Source of the DNA: CAZITB01 sp964542055
GTDB taxonomy: Bacteria > Planctomycetota > Phycisphaerae > Sedimentisphaerales > CAMDDF01
Assembly (NCBI GenBank): GCA_964542055.1
Contig: CAZITB010000015.1
Location: 1-32,255, forward strand
Direction: 5' to 3'
DNA: 32,255 nucleotides
Each line of letters opens with the position of its first letter. The first letter of the stretch is position 1. The translations under genes were made by a program, and so were the position numbers. The notes under the pieces were generated by a model. It searched no databases. It was given only the letters and a program-made list of their open reading frames with translations, and was not told the DNA's origin. Positions 1-7,262 of the stretch are shown here, in pieces.

Positions 1-66
1 TTTGACGCTGATTCCCGCAGATTTTCTATTTTTTAGACACTGATTACACAGATTTCACTGATTTTT

Positions 67-120
67 ATCTCATCGCTTCCGCGATTGAGCTTTTATTTTC
101 GGGTCGCTTGCGATCTGCGC
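67..120. repeat. Hairpin repeat, family B copy 1
   Basis: The unit begins ATCTC and carries the hairpin ATCGC-TTCC-GCGAT (72-85), then TGAGCTTTTATTTTCGGGTCGC and further G/C-rich bases. It closely matches the unit at 4029-4075 on the other side of the restriction gene. Confidence 0.7.
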
Positions 121-154
121 GCTACCGGGTTTGTTTTTAATTTGAAGTTCTAAA

Positions 155-175
155 CCCCCTGCTGAAAGCAGGGGG
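155..175. repeat. Palindromic repeat, family A copy 1
   Basis: A perfect 9-bp inverted repeat, CCCCCTGCT and AGCAGGGGG, closes on a GAA loop and is followed by CTAAG. Related copies lie inside the restriction gene (1546-1565) and downstream of it (3833-3852). All three share an AAC lead-in, a C-rich left arm, a GCTNAAGC-like centre, a G-rich right arm and a trailing CTAA. Confidence 0.75.
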
Positions 176-207
176 CTAAGTTTGCAAGGAACGTTCGTGG
201 TGATTTC

Positions 208-278
208 AATCTCATTGCTTCCGCAATGGAGCTTTTATGCGGGCTGCTCGCGAGTAAGCCCCTACGATTCTCATCAAA
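208..278. repeat. Hairpin repeat, family B copy 2, with compensatory changes
   Basis: The hairpin is CATTGC-TTCC-GCAATG (213-228). Compared with copy 1, C has become T in the left arm and G has become A in the right arm, so pairing is kept. It is followed by GGGCT...AGCCC (240-260) around a CTCGCGAG palindrome, a module seen again near 3977-3996. Confidence 0.65.
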
Positions 279-397
279 TTGCGAAAAAACAGAAAATTAG
301 ACGCTGTTTGCGCAGGTGTCGCAGATTTTTTTTGACAAGAGGAGGAAAATGGTAGATAATTCTTGCTGAAGTTTTTAATTTAAAATCAAGGGAGTTT

Positions 398-3300
398 ATG
401 GGACACGGCAAGTTGGTATTTGAGCAGTATTTAAGTGATATTAACAGGGAATATTCGGCAGGAAATTCGACCGAGCATACATTCAGGCCTGCGCTTAAAA
501 ATCTGATAGAGGGTTTAAAGGATAAGGTAACAGCGACCAATGAGCCGTCGAGGATAAAGTGCGGGGCGCCGGATTACGTGATTACCAGGACGAAGAGAAA
601 ACATATCGAGACGATAGGGTATATCGAGGCGAAGGATATAGGTACGAACCTGGTGCAGGTTGCCAAGAGTGAGCAGATAAAAAAGAGGTATCTGCCAAGT
701 CTGAATAATTTCATCCTTACCGATTATGTGAATTTCCGGTGGTATGTTAATCAAGAATTACGTATGAGCGCAGCGGTAGGTGAGGAAAAGGGCGGCGTGT
801 TCAAAAGTGATCAAGAGAGTATAAAAAAGTTAAGTGATCTGCTTGATGGTTTTTTGGGACAGGAGCCGGAGAAGATAACATCGCCGAGGGAGTTGGCGGG
901 GAGGCTTGCGCATATGGCAAGGCTTTTGCGGGATTTGATAGACAGTACATTCGATAAAGAAAAGAAAACCGGTCCGCTTCACGGTCAGTTCGAGGCATTT
1001 CAAAAAGTGCTGCTGCATGATCTGAAGGAAGAACAGTTTGCGGATATGTATGCACAGACGATAGCTTACGGGCTTTTTGCGGCAAGGTGCCATATACAGG
1101 ATATAAATGTTTTCGGCAATGACAGTCATGCAGTCTTTCATGGAGTTGATAATAAAGTTGAGGATTTCAGCAGGGAACATGCGGCGGGTTTATTGCCAAA
1201 GACAAATCCATTTTTACAGAAGATGTTTTATCATATAGCGGGGCCGGAGCTGCCGATTGAGATAAGCTGGTTAGTTGATGATATTGTTGCGCTTCTGAGG
1301 AATTGCCGGATGGACAGTGTTTTGAAGGGTTTCGCGATAGAGACAGGCAAGCGGGATCCGGTGATACATTTTTATGAAACGTTTCTTGCCGAGTATGACC
1401 CGAAGTTGAGAGAGAGCAGAGGCGTTTATTATACGCCGGAGCCGGTGGTTGGGTATATAGTTCGGAGTGTGGATTGGATATTGAAAGAGAAGTTCGGTTT
1501 AAAGCAGGGGTTGGCGGATAAGAGTAAGATAAAGATTAACAGTAACCCCCCGCTAAAGCGAGGGGCTAACGTGGGCGGTGCCCAAACGCGGGATATTCAT
1601 AAGCTGCTTATACTTGATCCGGCGGCGGGGACGGGGACGTTTTTGTATGAGGTGATAGAGCAGATACATAAAAAGTTCGGAAAGAACAAGGGCGGCTGGT
1701 CGGGGTATGTTAAAGATCATCTGCTGCCGAGGATATACGGGTTCGAGCTTATGATGGCGCCTTATACGATAGCGCATATGAAGCTTGGTTTGCAGCTGGC
1801 GGAGAAGGGGTATGATTTTGAGGGGGATGAGAGGCTCAGGATATTTTTGACAAATACGCTTGAAGAGGCGGAGGAAATGAGTGAGTTGCCGTTGTTTACG
1901 CAATGGCTTGCGGATGAGGCGCGGCAGGCGAACGAGGCGAAGCGCGATCTGCCGATTATGGTAGTTATGGGTAATCCGCCGTATTCGGGACATTCGGCGA
2001 ATGAAGGCGAATGGATAAAGAAATTGATAAAAGATTATCATCAATGTGACGGTAAGCCGTTAGGGGAGAAAAATCCCAAATGGTTACAGGATGATTATGT
2101 AAAGTTTATCAGATTTTCGCAGTGGCGCATAGAGCAGACGGGTTACGGTGTATTGGCGTTTATAACCAATCACGGGTACCTGGATAATCCGACGTTTCGG
2201 GGTATGAGGCAGTCATTGATGAAAACTTTCGATGAGATATATTTACTGGATTTGCATGGTAACACCAAGAAGAAAGAAACATGTCCGGACGGGAGCAAGG
2301 ATGTAAACGTGTTTGACATTCAGCAGGGGGTTTCGATAGGGATATTTGTAAAAACGACGGACAGCAAGGAGCAGGCAAAAGTTTACCATCAGGATTTATA
2401 TGGAGCGAGGAAAGAAAAGTACAAATGGCTTGACGGCAAAGACGCGAAGAAAACAGATTGGCAGGAGATAGGGCCGATAAAGCCGTTTTATCTTTTCAAT
2501 CCCCAAGATAATAAATTGTTAAGTCAATATAATCAATTTTGGAAAATTACGGAAATAATGGAGGTTAATGTATTAGGATTCCAAACTCACAGGGATAACT
2601 TTGCAGTAGATTTCGAAAGTTTTACAATAGAAACCAGAATTTTCGAAATGCAAGATGATAAATTAAACAACAGTGAGTTTTGTATTAAATATGCTTTAAA
2701 AGATAATCGTGATTGGAAAATAAAAAAAGCAAGAACAAAACTTAGAGAGATGTCTGACATCAATAATTTTATAATAGATTGTGCATATAGGCCTTTTGAT
2801 CAACGTAAATGTTTTTTTAGTGAAGTAACAATGGATTATCCCAGAAAAGAATTAAAAGAACATGTTGCAAATAAAGACAACCTATGTCTAGGCCTTGGCC
2901 GTCAAGGACTTGCAGTAAATGATCCAATTTGGTATTTGATTACTATTTCAAAGTTTCCTGTAGATGCAAATATTTTCCGTAGAGGAGGAGTTAATGTTTT
3001 CCCCCTATACTTATATCCTGTTGAGAAGAAAGAGCAGGGAGAGTTGTTTGATGAGAGAGAGGGGGTGAGGCGTGCGAATTTGAGTGAGGAGTTTATCGAT
3101 GAGTTCAAGGGGGCTGTGGGGATGGAATATGTGCCTGATGGCAGGGGTGATATAATCGCCACAGATGAACACGGATTAACACAGAAAAAAATTAAAAAAC
3201 AACAGAGTTTCGGGCCGGAGGATGTTCTTGCGTATATTTACGGGGTACTTCATAGCGAGGCGTATCGTAAGAGGTATGCGGAATTTTTGAAGATTGATTT

Positions 3301-3718
3301 TCCGCGGATACCGCTGCCGGAGGATAAGGGGATGTTTGGGGATTTTGCGGGGGCCGGTTATGAGCTTATGGGTCTGCATTTGCTTGAGGCGGATGTTCTG
3401 GAAGAGCGTGAGAGGTGGCCTGTGTATGCGGTAGAGGGCAGTGATGAGGTTGAGAGGGGGTATCCGAGGTTTGTTTGTGATGCGAATGAGTGCGCGGGGC
3501 GGGTTTATATCAATGGTGAGCAGTATTTTGAGGGAGTGAGGCGGGATGTGTGGGATTTTTATGTCGGCGGGTACCAGGTTTGCGAGAAGTGGCTTAAGGA
3601 CAGGCGGGGGCGGGTGCTAAGTTATGATGATATTGAGCATTATCAGAAGGTTGTTTTGTCGCTTGGTCGGACGATCGAGGTAATGGGGCAGGGGTTTATG
3701 AATGAGAGGTGGGAGTAG
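398..3718 (+). CDS. Single-chain restriction-modification enzyme (type ISP/IIG-like, N6-adenine methylase fused to nuclease)
   Basis: This 1106-residue protein should cut and methylate DNA with one polypeptide. The N-terminus carries a PD-(D/E)xK-like nuclease signature: D59 in GAPDY and E77-A-K79 in IEAKDIG. After a helical linker comes an adenine methyltransferase: an ESRGVYYTP entry motif near residue 344, SAM-binding LDPAAGTGTF at about 406-415 and catalytic NPPY at 526-529. The last third, ending in a DFYVGGYQVCEKWLK-type segment, should hold target recognition. I see no SF2 helicase motifs, which true LlaGI-type ISP enzymes have between nuclease and methylase, so the family is ISP-like but helicase-less. 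It stands alone, with no separate specificity or methylase gene. Residues about 382-398 and 921-932 are encoded by intergenic-type repeats, and codons of about 704-868 are strikingly AT-rich. The frame is open throughout. Confidence 0.88.
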   Translation: MGHGKLVFEQYLSDINREYSAGNSTEHTFRPALKNLIEGLKDKVTATNEPSRIKCGAPDYVITRTKRKHIETIGYIEAKDIGTNLVQVAKSEQIKKRYLPSLNNFILTDYVNFRWYVNQELRMSAAVGEEKGGVFKSDQESIKKLSDLLDGFLGQEPEKITSPRELAGRLAHMARLLRDLIDSTFDKEKKTGPLHGQFEAFQKVLLHDLKEEQFADMYAQTIAYGLFAARCHIQDINVFGNDSHAVFHGVDNKVEDFSREHAAGLLPKTNPFLQKMFYHIAGPELPIEISWLVDDIVALLRNCRMDSVLKGFAIETGKRDPVIHFYETFLAEYDPKLRESRGVYYTPEPVVGYIVRSVDWILKEKFGLKQGLADKSKIKINSNPPLKRGANVGGAQTRDIHKLLILDPAAGTGTFLYEVIEQIHKKFGKNKGGWSGYVKDHLLPRIYGFELMMAPYTIAHMKLGLQLAEKGYDFEGDERLRIFLTNTLEEAEEMSELPLFTQWLADEARQANEAKRDLPIMVVMGNPPYSGHSANEGEWIKKLIKDYHQCDGKPLGEKNPKWLQDDYVKFIRFSQWRIEQTGYGVLAFITNHGYLDNPTFRGMRQSLMKTFDEIYLLDLHGNTKKKETCPDGSKDVNVFDIQQGVSIGIFVKTTDSKEQAKVYHQDLYGARKEKYKWLDGKDAKKTDWQEIGPIKPFYLFNPQDNKLLSQYNQFWKITEIMEVNVLGFQTHRDNFAVDFESFTIETRIFEMQDDKLNNSEFCIKYALKDNRDWKIKKARTKLREMSDINNFIIDCAYRPFDQRKCFFSEVTMDYPRKELKEHVANKDNLCLGLGRQGLAVNDPIWYLITISKFPVDANIFRRGGVNVFPLYLYPVEKKEQGELFDEREGVRRANLSEEFIDEFKGAVGMEYVPDGRGDIIATDEHGLTQKKIKKQQSFGPEDVLAYIYGVLHSEAYRKRYAEFLKIDFPRIPLPEDKGMFGDFAGAGYELMGLHLLEADVLEERERWPVYAVEGSDEVERGYPRFVCDANECAGRVYINGEQYFEGVRRDVWDFYVGGYQVCEKWLKDRRGRVLSYDDIEHYQKVVLSLGRTIEVMGQGFMNERWE
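1546..1565. repeat. Palindromic repeat, family A copy 2, in frame inside the restriction gene
   Basis: CCCC-c-CGC-TAAA-GCG-a-GGGG forms a 7-bp stem with one mismatch, followed by CTAACGTGGGCGGTGCCCAA. The flanking GTGGGCGGTG is also found beside copy 3 (about 3807-3818). The whole segment is read through as part of the methylase, just before the SAM-binding motif. Confidence 0.75.
3158..3193. repeat. Degenerate ACACGGATTAACACAGA-type repeat inside the restriction gene
   Basis: The bases GCCACAGATGAACACGGATT and the following AACACAGA are the same kind of low-complexity repeat as at 1-60, where it reads GACACTGATTACACAGATTT. Here it is translated as a polar, lysine-rich linker (about residues 921-936) in the C-terminal part of the enzyme. 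I infer an in-frame repeat insertion. Confidence 0.5.
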
Positions 3719-3832
3719 AGGTTTATTGGTCTGGATGGTGACGAGGCAGGTATGGTAAAAGGGATGAGATTCCTCGTCGCTATGCTCGCTCGGAATGACA
3801 GTGCTGGTGGGCGGTGTCCACCCTCCGTGAAA

Positions 3833-3852
3833 CCCGCTGCTAAAGCAACGGG
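3833..3852. repeat. Palindromic repeat, family A copy 3
   Basis: CCCG-c-TGC-TAAA-GCA-a-CGGG forms a 7-bp stem with the same C/A mismatch position and TAAA loop as the copy inside the restriction gene. It is followed by GCTAAAAATG. Arms differ from copies 1 and 2 but pairing is kept. Confidence 0.7.
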
Positions 3853-3884
3853 CTAAAAATGTAAGTAACGTTTGTTGCAAGTCC

Positions 3885-4004
3885 TATCTCATCGCTGGGG
3901 CGATTGAGCTATTTTGGGATTGAGGTTTTGTTCGGGTCGCTTGCGCTCTGCGCTGTCGGGATTGGGCTTTTTTTCGGGCTGCTCGCGAGCAGTGCCTACG
4001 AGGG
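3885..4004. repeat. Hairpin repeat, family B copy 3 (extended)
   Basis: The hairpin ATCGC-TGGG-GCGAT (3891-3904) has a changed loop but the same arms as copy 1. It is followed by TTCGGGTCGCTTGCG and then GGGCTGCTCGCGAGCAG, which contains a 14-base perfect palindrome, CTGCTCGCGAGCAG. Confidence 0.65.
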
Positions 4005-4028
4005 GTCGAACCATTTGCTTGGTTTTCA

Positions 4029-4075
4029 ATCTCATCGCTTCCGCGATAGAGCTTTTATTTCGGGTCGCTTGCGCC
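4029..4075. repeat. Hairpin repeat, family B copy 4
   Basis: The hairpin ATCGC-TTCC-GCGAT (4034-4047) and the following AGAGCTTTTATTTCGGGTCGC nearly duplicate copy 1, about 4 kb upstream. The two lie in the same orientation on either side of the restriction gene. Confidence 0.7.
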
Positions 4076-4094
4076 GCCCGGCTATTGAACTTTT

Positions 4095-4112
4095 GTCCCT
4101 TCGGGACTTTTT
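4095..4112 (+). terminator. Terminator-like hairpin
   Basis: GTCCC (4095-4099) and GGGAC (4103-4107) flank a TTC loop and are followed by five T. The shape fits an intrinsic terminator on the plus strand, possibly ending leftover transcription from the restriction gene. The stem is short and it lies in repeat DNA, so it may be only another repeat module. Confidence 0.35.
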
Positions 4113-4353
4113 GAGTGGGATGTTTTCTGCATTGCAGCAGGGGTGCTATTTCACCTTTGGGGAATTTTTAATTGGTAAGATTCCTTGTCGGTGCGCTCGT
4201 TTGAGAGGACATCAAGGGGGCTAAACCGCTAAGACATGAAATGTTAAAAGTTCTAAATTCTAAACAATCAGAATTACCAAATTTTAAATGGACGAAAAAG
4301 TTAGATACTTACACTATACACTGATTTTGTTGTTGATAATAGTCGCAATTCTT

Positions 4354-5487
4354 TTACCCTTGCTTCAAATGGGGGTCTTCATGATTGTTGGGAAACCAAT
4401 GCGATGTTCGCAGACAGAATTTCACCAGCATAAGCATTACAGGTACCTCGATCAAAACTCCAACAACAGTAGCTAAGGCTGCACCTGAAGACAATCCGTA
4501 GAGCATTGTTGCTGTGGCGATGGCGACCTCAAAATGATTCGATGCTCCGATCATAGCTGTTGGTGCGGCATCTTCGTAAGTAAACTTGAGAACCTTGGCT
4601 AATGCGTAAGTTATCGCAAAGATCAACACCGTCTGTATGAATAATGGAATTGCGATCCAGAGGATTGTCAGAGGGTTTCTTAATATGGTTTCGCCTTTAA
4701 ACGAAAACAGCAGCACCAATGTACCAAGCAGTGCGATAATTGAAACCGGAGTAAGGACATGCAGGAACTTTTCCTGGAACCATTTAAGTCCCTTTGCCTT
4801 TATTATCCACTTCCTTGAAAAAAAGCCCGCCACCAGCGGTAGTGCCACGTAAATGGCAATGGACAACAGCAGTGCCTCCCACGGCACGGGCATCTTGTTG
4901 ACACCGAGCAGCCAGCCGCCTAGCAACCCATAGAGCACCAGCATTGTCAGCGAGTTGATCGCCACCATTACGAGTGTATGTCCCTGATTGCCTTTGGCAA
5001 GATAGCCCCACATCAGCACCATGGCTGTACAGGGCGCGATGCCCAGCAGGATTGCCCCAGAGATATATGAACGGAACAGTTCGACTTCTGTGCCGTCTTT
5101 AACGATCTCGGTACCGGGGATAAGACCCTTAAAGACAACGCCAAGGAAAAACCAGGCAATGGCAAACATTGTAAACGGCTTGATGCACCAGTTTACAATC
5201 AGGGTAAGTAAAACCGGTTTTGGGCTTTTGCCAGCTTTGACAACTTCGGCAAAATCGATCTTGACCATGATCGGGTACATCATAAAGAAAAGAGCGATGG
5301 CTATCGGTATTGAAACTACCGGCGCTCCATCGACATAAATGGCCATTTTATCCAGCGATTGGGCCAGACCCGGGGCCAGTTTGCCTAATATTATACCAGC
5401 GATGATGCATAAACCGACCCATAGAGTGAGATACCGTTCAAAGACATTTAACTTTTTTTCCTGAAGCTGTGCTTTTTCTTGTGCCAT
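4354..5487 (-). CDS. acr3: Arsenite efflux permease, ACR3 family
   Basis: This 377-residue inner-membrane carrier exports arsenite. It has about ten hydrophobic segments and the family's conserved cysteine in GIAPCTAMVLMWG (C153), the residue needed for arsenite transport in studied ACR3 proteins. A short charged N-terminus precedes the first membrane segment, and the length is close to the family norm. The ATG at 5487 is chosen over an upstream TTG because GAGG lies six bases before it. It is the last gene of the arsR-led operon, 61 bases after arsC, which supplies its substrate by reducing arsenate. No clear terminator was found downstream; repeats follow instead. Confidence 0.93.
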   Translation of the reverse strand: MAQEKAQLQEKKLNVFERYLTLWVGLCIIAGIILGKLAPGLAQSLDKMAIYVDGAPVVSIPIAIALFFMMYPIMVKIDFAEVVKAGKSPKPVLLTLIVNWCIKPFTMFAIAWFFLGVVFKGLIPGTEIVKDGTEVELFRSYISGAILLGIAPCTAMVLMWGYLAKGNQGHTLVMVAINSLTMLVLYGLLGGWLLGVNKMPVPWEALLLSIAIYVALPLVAGFFSRKWIIKAKGLKWFQEKFLHVLTPVSIIALLGTLVLLFSFKGETILRNPLTILWIAIPLFIQTVLIFAITYALAKVLKFTYEDAAPTAMIGASNHFEVAIATATMLYGLSSGAALATVVGVLIEVPVMLMLVKFCLRTSHWFPNNHEDPHLKQG

Positions 5488-5548
5488 ATTCAACCTCGTA
5501 ATTCTTTTGATAGATTTTTAAGCAATTAATCCATTTGACCTGCCGACT

Positions 5549-5995
5549 TCAAAGGCGTGCTTGACAAGTTAAAAAATCCGGTAACTTTTGAATAAAATCT
5601 TTTATTTGGTCCCTTACCCGTCTGTAAGAATCCAATGCTTGTTCTTGCGACTTTGCGTCTTTAGCAAGCCTTGGCGGGTCGTCGAAGCCGACATGTACAA
5701 CCTTGGTTTTTCCGGGAAATACAGGGCAGCTTTCGTGGGCGTTGTCACAGACCGTTATCACATAATCGAAATTGACAGTCTTTAATTGATCAAGATGCTT
5801 TGAATGTTGGCTGGAAATATCTACACCGGCCTCGGCCATTACCTTCACGGCATTGGGGTTCATGCCGTGGGTTTCTATGCCTGCCGAATAGGGCTCGATG
5901 ACGTCGCTTTTCAAATGACTTGCCCAGCCCTGGGCCATCTGGCTTCGGCAGGAATTGCCGGTACACAAAAACAGAACTTTAATTTTGTCACTCAT
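5549..5995 (-). CDS. arsC: Arsenate reductase, thioredoxin-linked low-molecular-weight phosphatase type
   Basis: This 148-residue cytoplasmic enzyme reduces arsenate to arsenite. The catalytic P-loop CTGNSCRS starts at C11 and ends at R17-S18. C83 and C90 in TVCDNAHESC match the resolving cysteines of the thioredoxin-coupled (pI258-type) class, and the DPP motif at 106-108 supplies the acid. The start is the ATG at 5995, because AGGAG lies nine bases upstream; a longer frame reaching 6037 has no such signal. It sits between the CcdA-like gene and acr3. The two thioredoxin-like proteins encoded upstream could take part in its redox supply, but that is inference. Confidence 0.93.
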   Translation of the reverse strand: MSDKIKVLFLCTGNSCRSQMAQGWASHLKSDVIEPYSAGIETHGMNPNAVKVMAEAGVDISSQHSKHLDQLKTVNFDYVITVCDNAHESCPVFPGKTKVVHVGFDDPPRLAKDAKSQEQALDSYRRVRDQIKDFIQKLPDFLTCQARL

Positions 5996-6044
5996 AGTTT
6001 TTAACTCCTGTAACATTTTCGATCTTAACTGTTTCAATAAAAGA

Positions 6045-6743
6045 TTACGGTGCGGTATAGATCAGCCAGATGCCGCCGAGTATTACGAGTGCACCGCAGA
6101 TTTTTTTCAAAATCACGGCGCCTTTAGATTTTTCGTTCCAGTTCATATATCGCTGAACAACCTCTGTAAATGTTCCGGCAAAGATTATTACCGAACAATG
6201 CCCGATGCCGTAAACCAAAAGCAGCAGGATTCCATAAGCAAGATTTGTTGACGAGAGCTTGAAAGTAACGCCGAGCATTGGTGCCATATAAGCGAATGTG
6301 CAGGGGCCAAGGGCAATGCCGAACACCAGACCTAAAATCAAGGCAGCCAGCATTCCTTTGCGTTTCATGCCTATCTGTCCGGGGGCTGAAAAAGGATTTG
6401 GGATTACCTCAAGCAAATGCAGGCCGACCACAAAGAATATTAAAGCAACAAAATAGTTGCCGTATCTGCCGACATCGCCCATCATTCGACCTGCCGCGGC
6501 GGTTATTGCACCTATCGCGCCGATGGTAATAAGAATGCCTACCGAAAAAAGAGTCGATATCCAGAAGGCTCGTCTGGTGGACATTCTGCCTTGTTCGTCA
6601 ATGAATCCTATAATCAGCGGTATGCTTGCTAAGTGGCATGGGCTCAGGATTATGCTCAATATGCCCCATATAAATGATGCAGCAACGGCAATATACCATG
6701 TACCTTCTACCGCTTGTGTCAGTTGCGTAAATAACTCCTGCAT
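6045..6743 (-). CDS. CcdA-like membrane protein (cytochrome c biogenesis/DsbD transmembrane type; ArsG-like candidate)
   Basis: This 232-residue protein has six likely membrane segments and the paired membrane cysteines of CcdA: C36 in LSPCHLASIPL and C148 in LGPCTFAYM. CcdA and the DsbD core pass electrons across the inner membrane from cytoplasmic thioredoxin to an outside partner. In the arsenic setting, related proteins have been named ArsG, a permease for aromatic arsenicals; I know this from the literature and cannot separate the two roles by eye. An AGGAG precedes the ATG by five bases. It follows a membrane-anchored thioredoxin (31 bases apart), a natural partner for electron relay. 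Function as redox relay or efflux permease is open. Confidence 0.8.
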   Translation of the reverse strand: MQELFTQLTQAVEGTWYIAVAASFIWGILSIILSPCHLASIPLIIGFIDEQGRMSTRRAFWISTLFSVGILITIGAIGAITAAAGRMMGDVGRYGNYFVALIFFVVGLHLLEVIPNPFSAPGQIGMKRKGMLAALILGLVFGIALGPCTFAYMAPMLGVTFKLSSTNLAYGILLLLVYGIGHCSVIIFAGTFTEVVQRYMNWNEKSKGAVILKKICGALVILGGIWLIYTAP

Positions 6744-6774
6744 TTGGCTCCTGGTTTACATTGATTTCGTAAAA

Positions 6775-7245
6775 TTAATCGGTCCCGCTATTCGTCTTTT
6801 TCTCAACATCTATGCCAAGTTCTTTCCATTTGCTGAGAATATCTTCTTTGGAATAGAAGCCTTCGTGCCTGAATAACTCGTTGCCTTGTGCATCGTAAAA
6901 AATCTGGGTGGGTATCATTTTTATGTTATATTCCTTAGCTTGATCGGGATTTTTCCATACATCTATGAATGTTATCTTGAATTGCTCATTATAGTTTTGG
7001 GTAAGATCATCAAGAATCGGTTTCATCATTTTACATGGGATACATTTATCAGCACCGAGATCAAGAAGATGAGGCAGCTTCGCAGAGTTTTCTGCGGTTT
7101 GACCGCTGACGGTCATTGCCTGAGGGTCGGAATCAGGAATAACAGGTTCTGAGGCCGAAGTGTTTCCCTGCTGCTTGGTAGCGATAACTATGCCGACAAT
7201 TGCAATCAGCACGACAACAATAATTATTTTCCATGCTTTATTCAT
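6775..7245 (-). CDS. Membrane-anchored thioredoxin-like protein
   Basis: This 156-residue protein has an N-terminal membrane anchor (residues about 6-23), a polar linker, and a thioredoxin fold with the active site CIPC (68-71) and cis-proline in MIPTQ. The fold should face the periplasm and act as a thiol-disulfide oxidoreductase or reductase. The start is the ATG at 7245, six bases after AAGGAG. An earlier ATG at 7263 overlaps the stop of the preceding gene by one base but lacks a binding site. It lies between a mini-thioredoxin gene and the CcdA-like gene. In order and type it resembles ArsF of arsEFG operons, but the sequence is closer to ordinary thioredoxins, so I give no symbol. Confidence 0.82.
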   Translation of the reverse strand: MNKAWKIIIVVVLIAIVGIVIATKQQGNTSASEPVIPDSDPQAMTVSGQTAENSAKLPHLLDLGADKCIPCKMMKPILDDLTQNYNEQFKITFIDVWKNPDQAKEYNIKMIPTQIFYDAQGNELFRHEGFYSKEDILSKWKELGIDVEKKTNSGTD

Positions 7246-7262
7246 GTTTAACTCCTTAATCA

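Larger units (their letters stand above)
1..397. repeat. Non-coding repeat mosaic upstream of the restriction gene
   Basis: I see no gene here. The stretch is built from short repeat modules that recur at 3770-4120. They are degenerate units of the type GACACTGATTACACAGATT (1-60 and 298-330), a module with an ATCGC-TTCC-GCGAT hairpin followed by a TCGGGTCGCTTGCG segment (67-120), a C-rich/G-rich palindrome (155-175), and a second hairpin module with CATTGC-TTCC-GCAATG (208-280). The last 60 bases lead into the restriction gene but show only a weak ribosome binding site (AAGGGAG at about 388-394). Repeats of this kind usually gather in intergenic DNA; what moves them is not visible here. Confidence 0.7.
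3719..4353. repeat. Non-coding repeat mosaic between the restriction gene and acr3
   Basis: These 635 bases contain no convincing gene. They hold a GAGATTCCTCGTCGC...GCTCGGAATGACA element (about 3766-3801), a GGTGGGCGGTGTCCACC palindrome, family A copy 3 (3833-3852), two family B units (3885-4004 and 4029-4075) and a GTCCC-TTC-GGGAC hairpin with a T-run (4095-4112). Open frames here translate repeat sequence and have no ribosome binding site or recognisable domain. The final 110 bases are AT-rich and carry nothing I can name. Confidence 0.7.

Noticed and set aside
1..397. CRISPR array suspected from repeats
   Set aside because: The repeats are of different kinds, unevenly spaced, and lack unique spacers of constant length; no cas gene is present.
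1553..2044. 163-codon minus-strand frame inside the restriction gene
   Set aside because: Antisense shadow of conserved methylase motifs; its translation is rich in Arg, Pro and Leu with no family features.
398..3718. BREX/PglX or type I HsdM assignment
   Set aside because: The fused N-terminal nuclease motif and absence of partner genes fit a single-chain ISP/IIG-like enzyme better.
3904..4224. Open reading frame of 106 codons in the intergenic region
   Set aside because: It translates hairpin repeats, has no ribosome binding site and resembles no protein family.
4288..4476. Hydrophobic 62-codon frame opposite the end of acr3
   Set aside because: It overlaps the well-supported acr3 gene on the other strand and has no domain or start signal.
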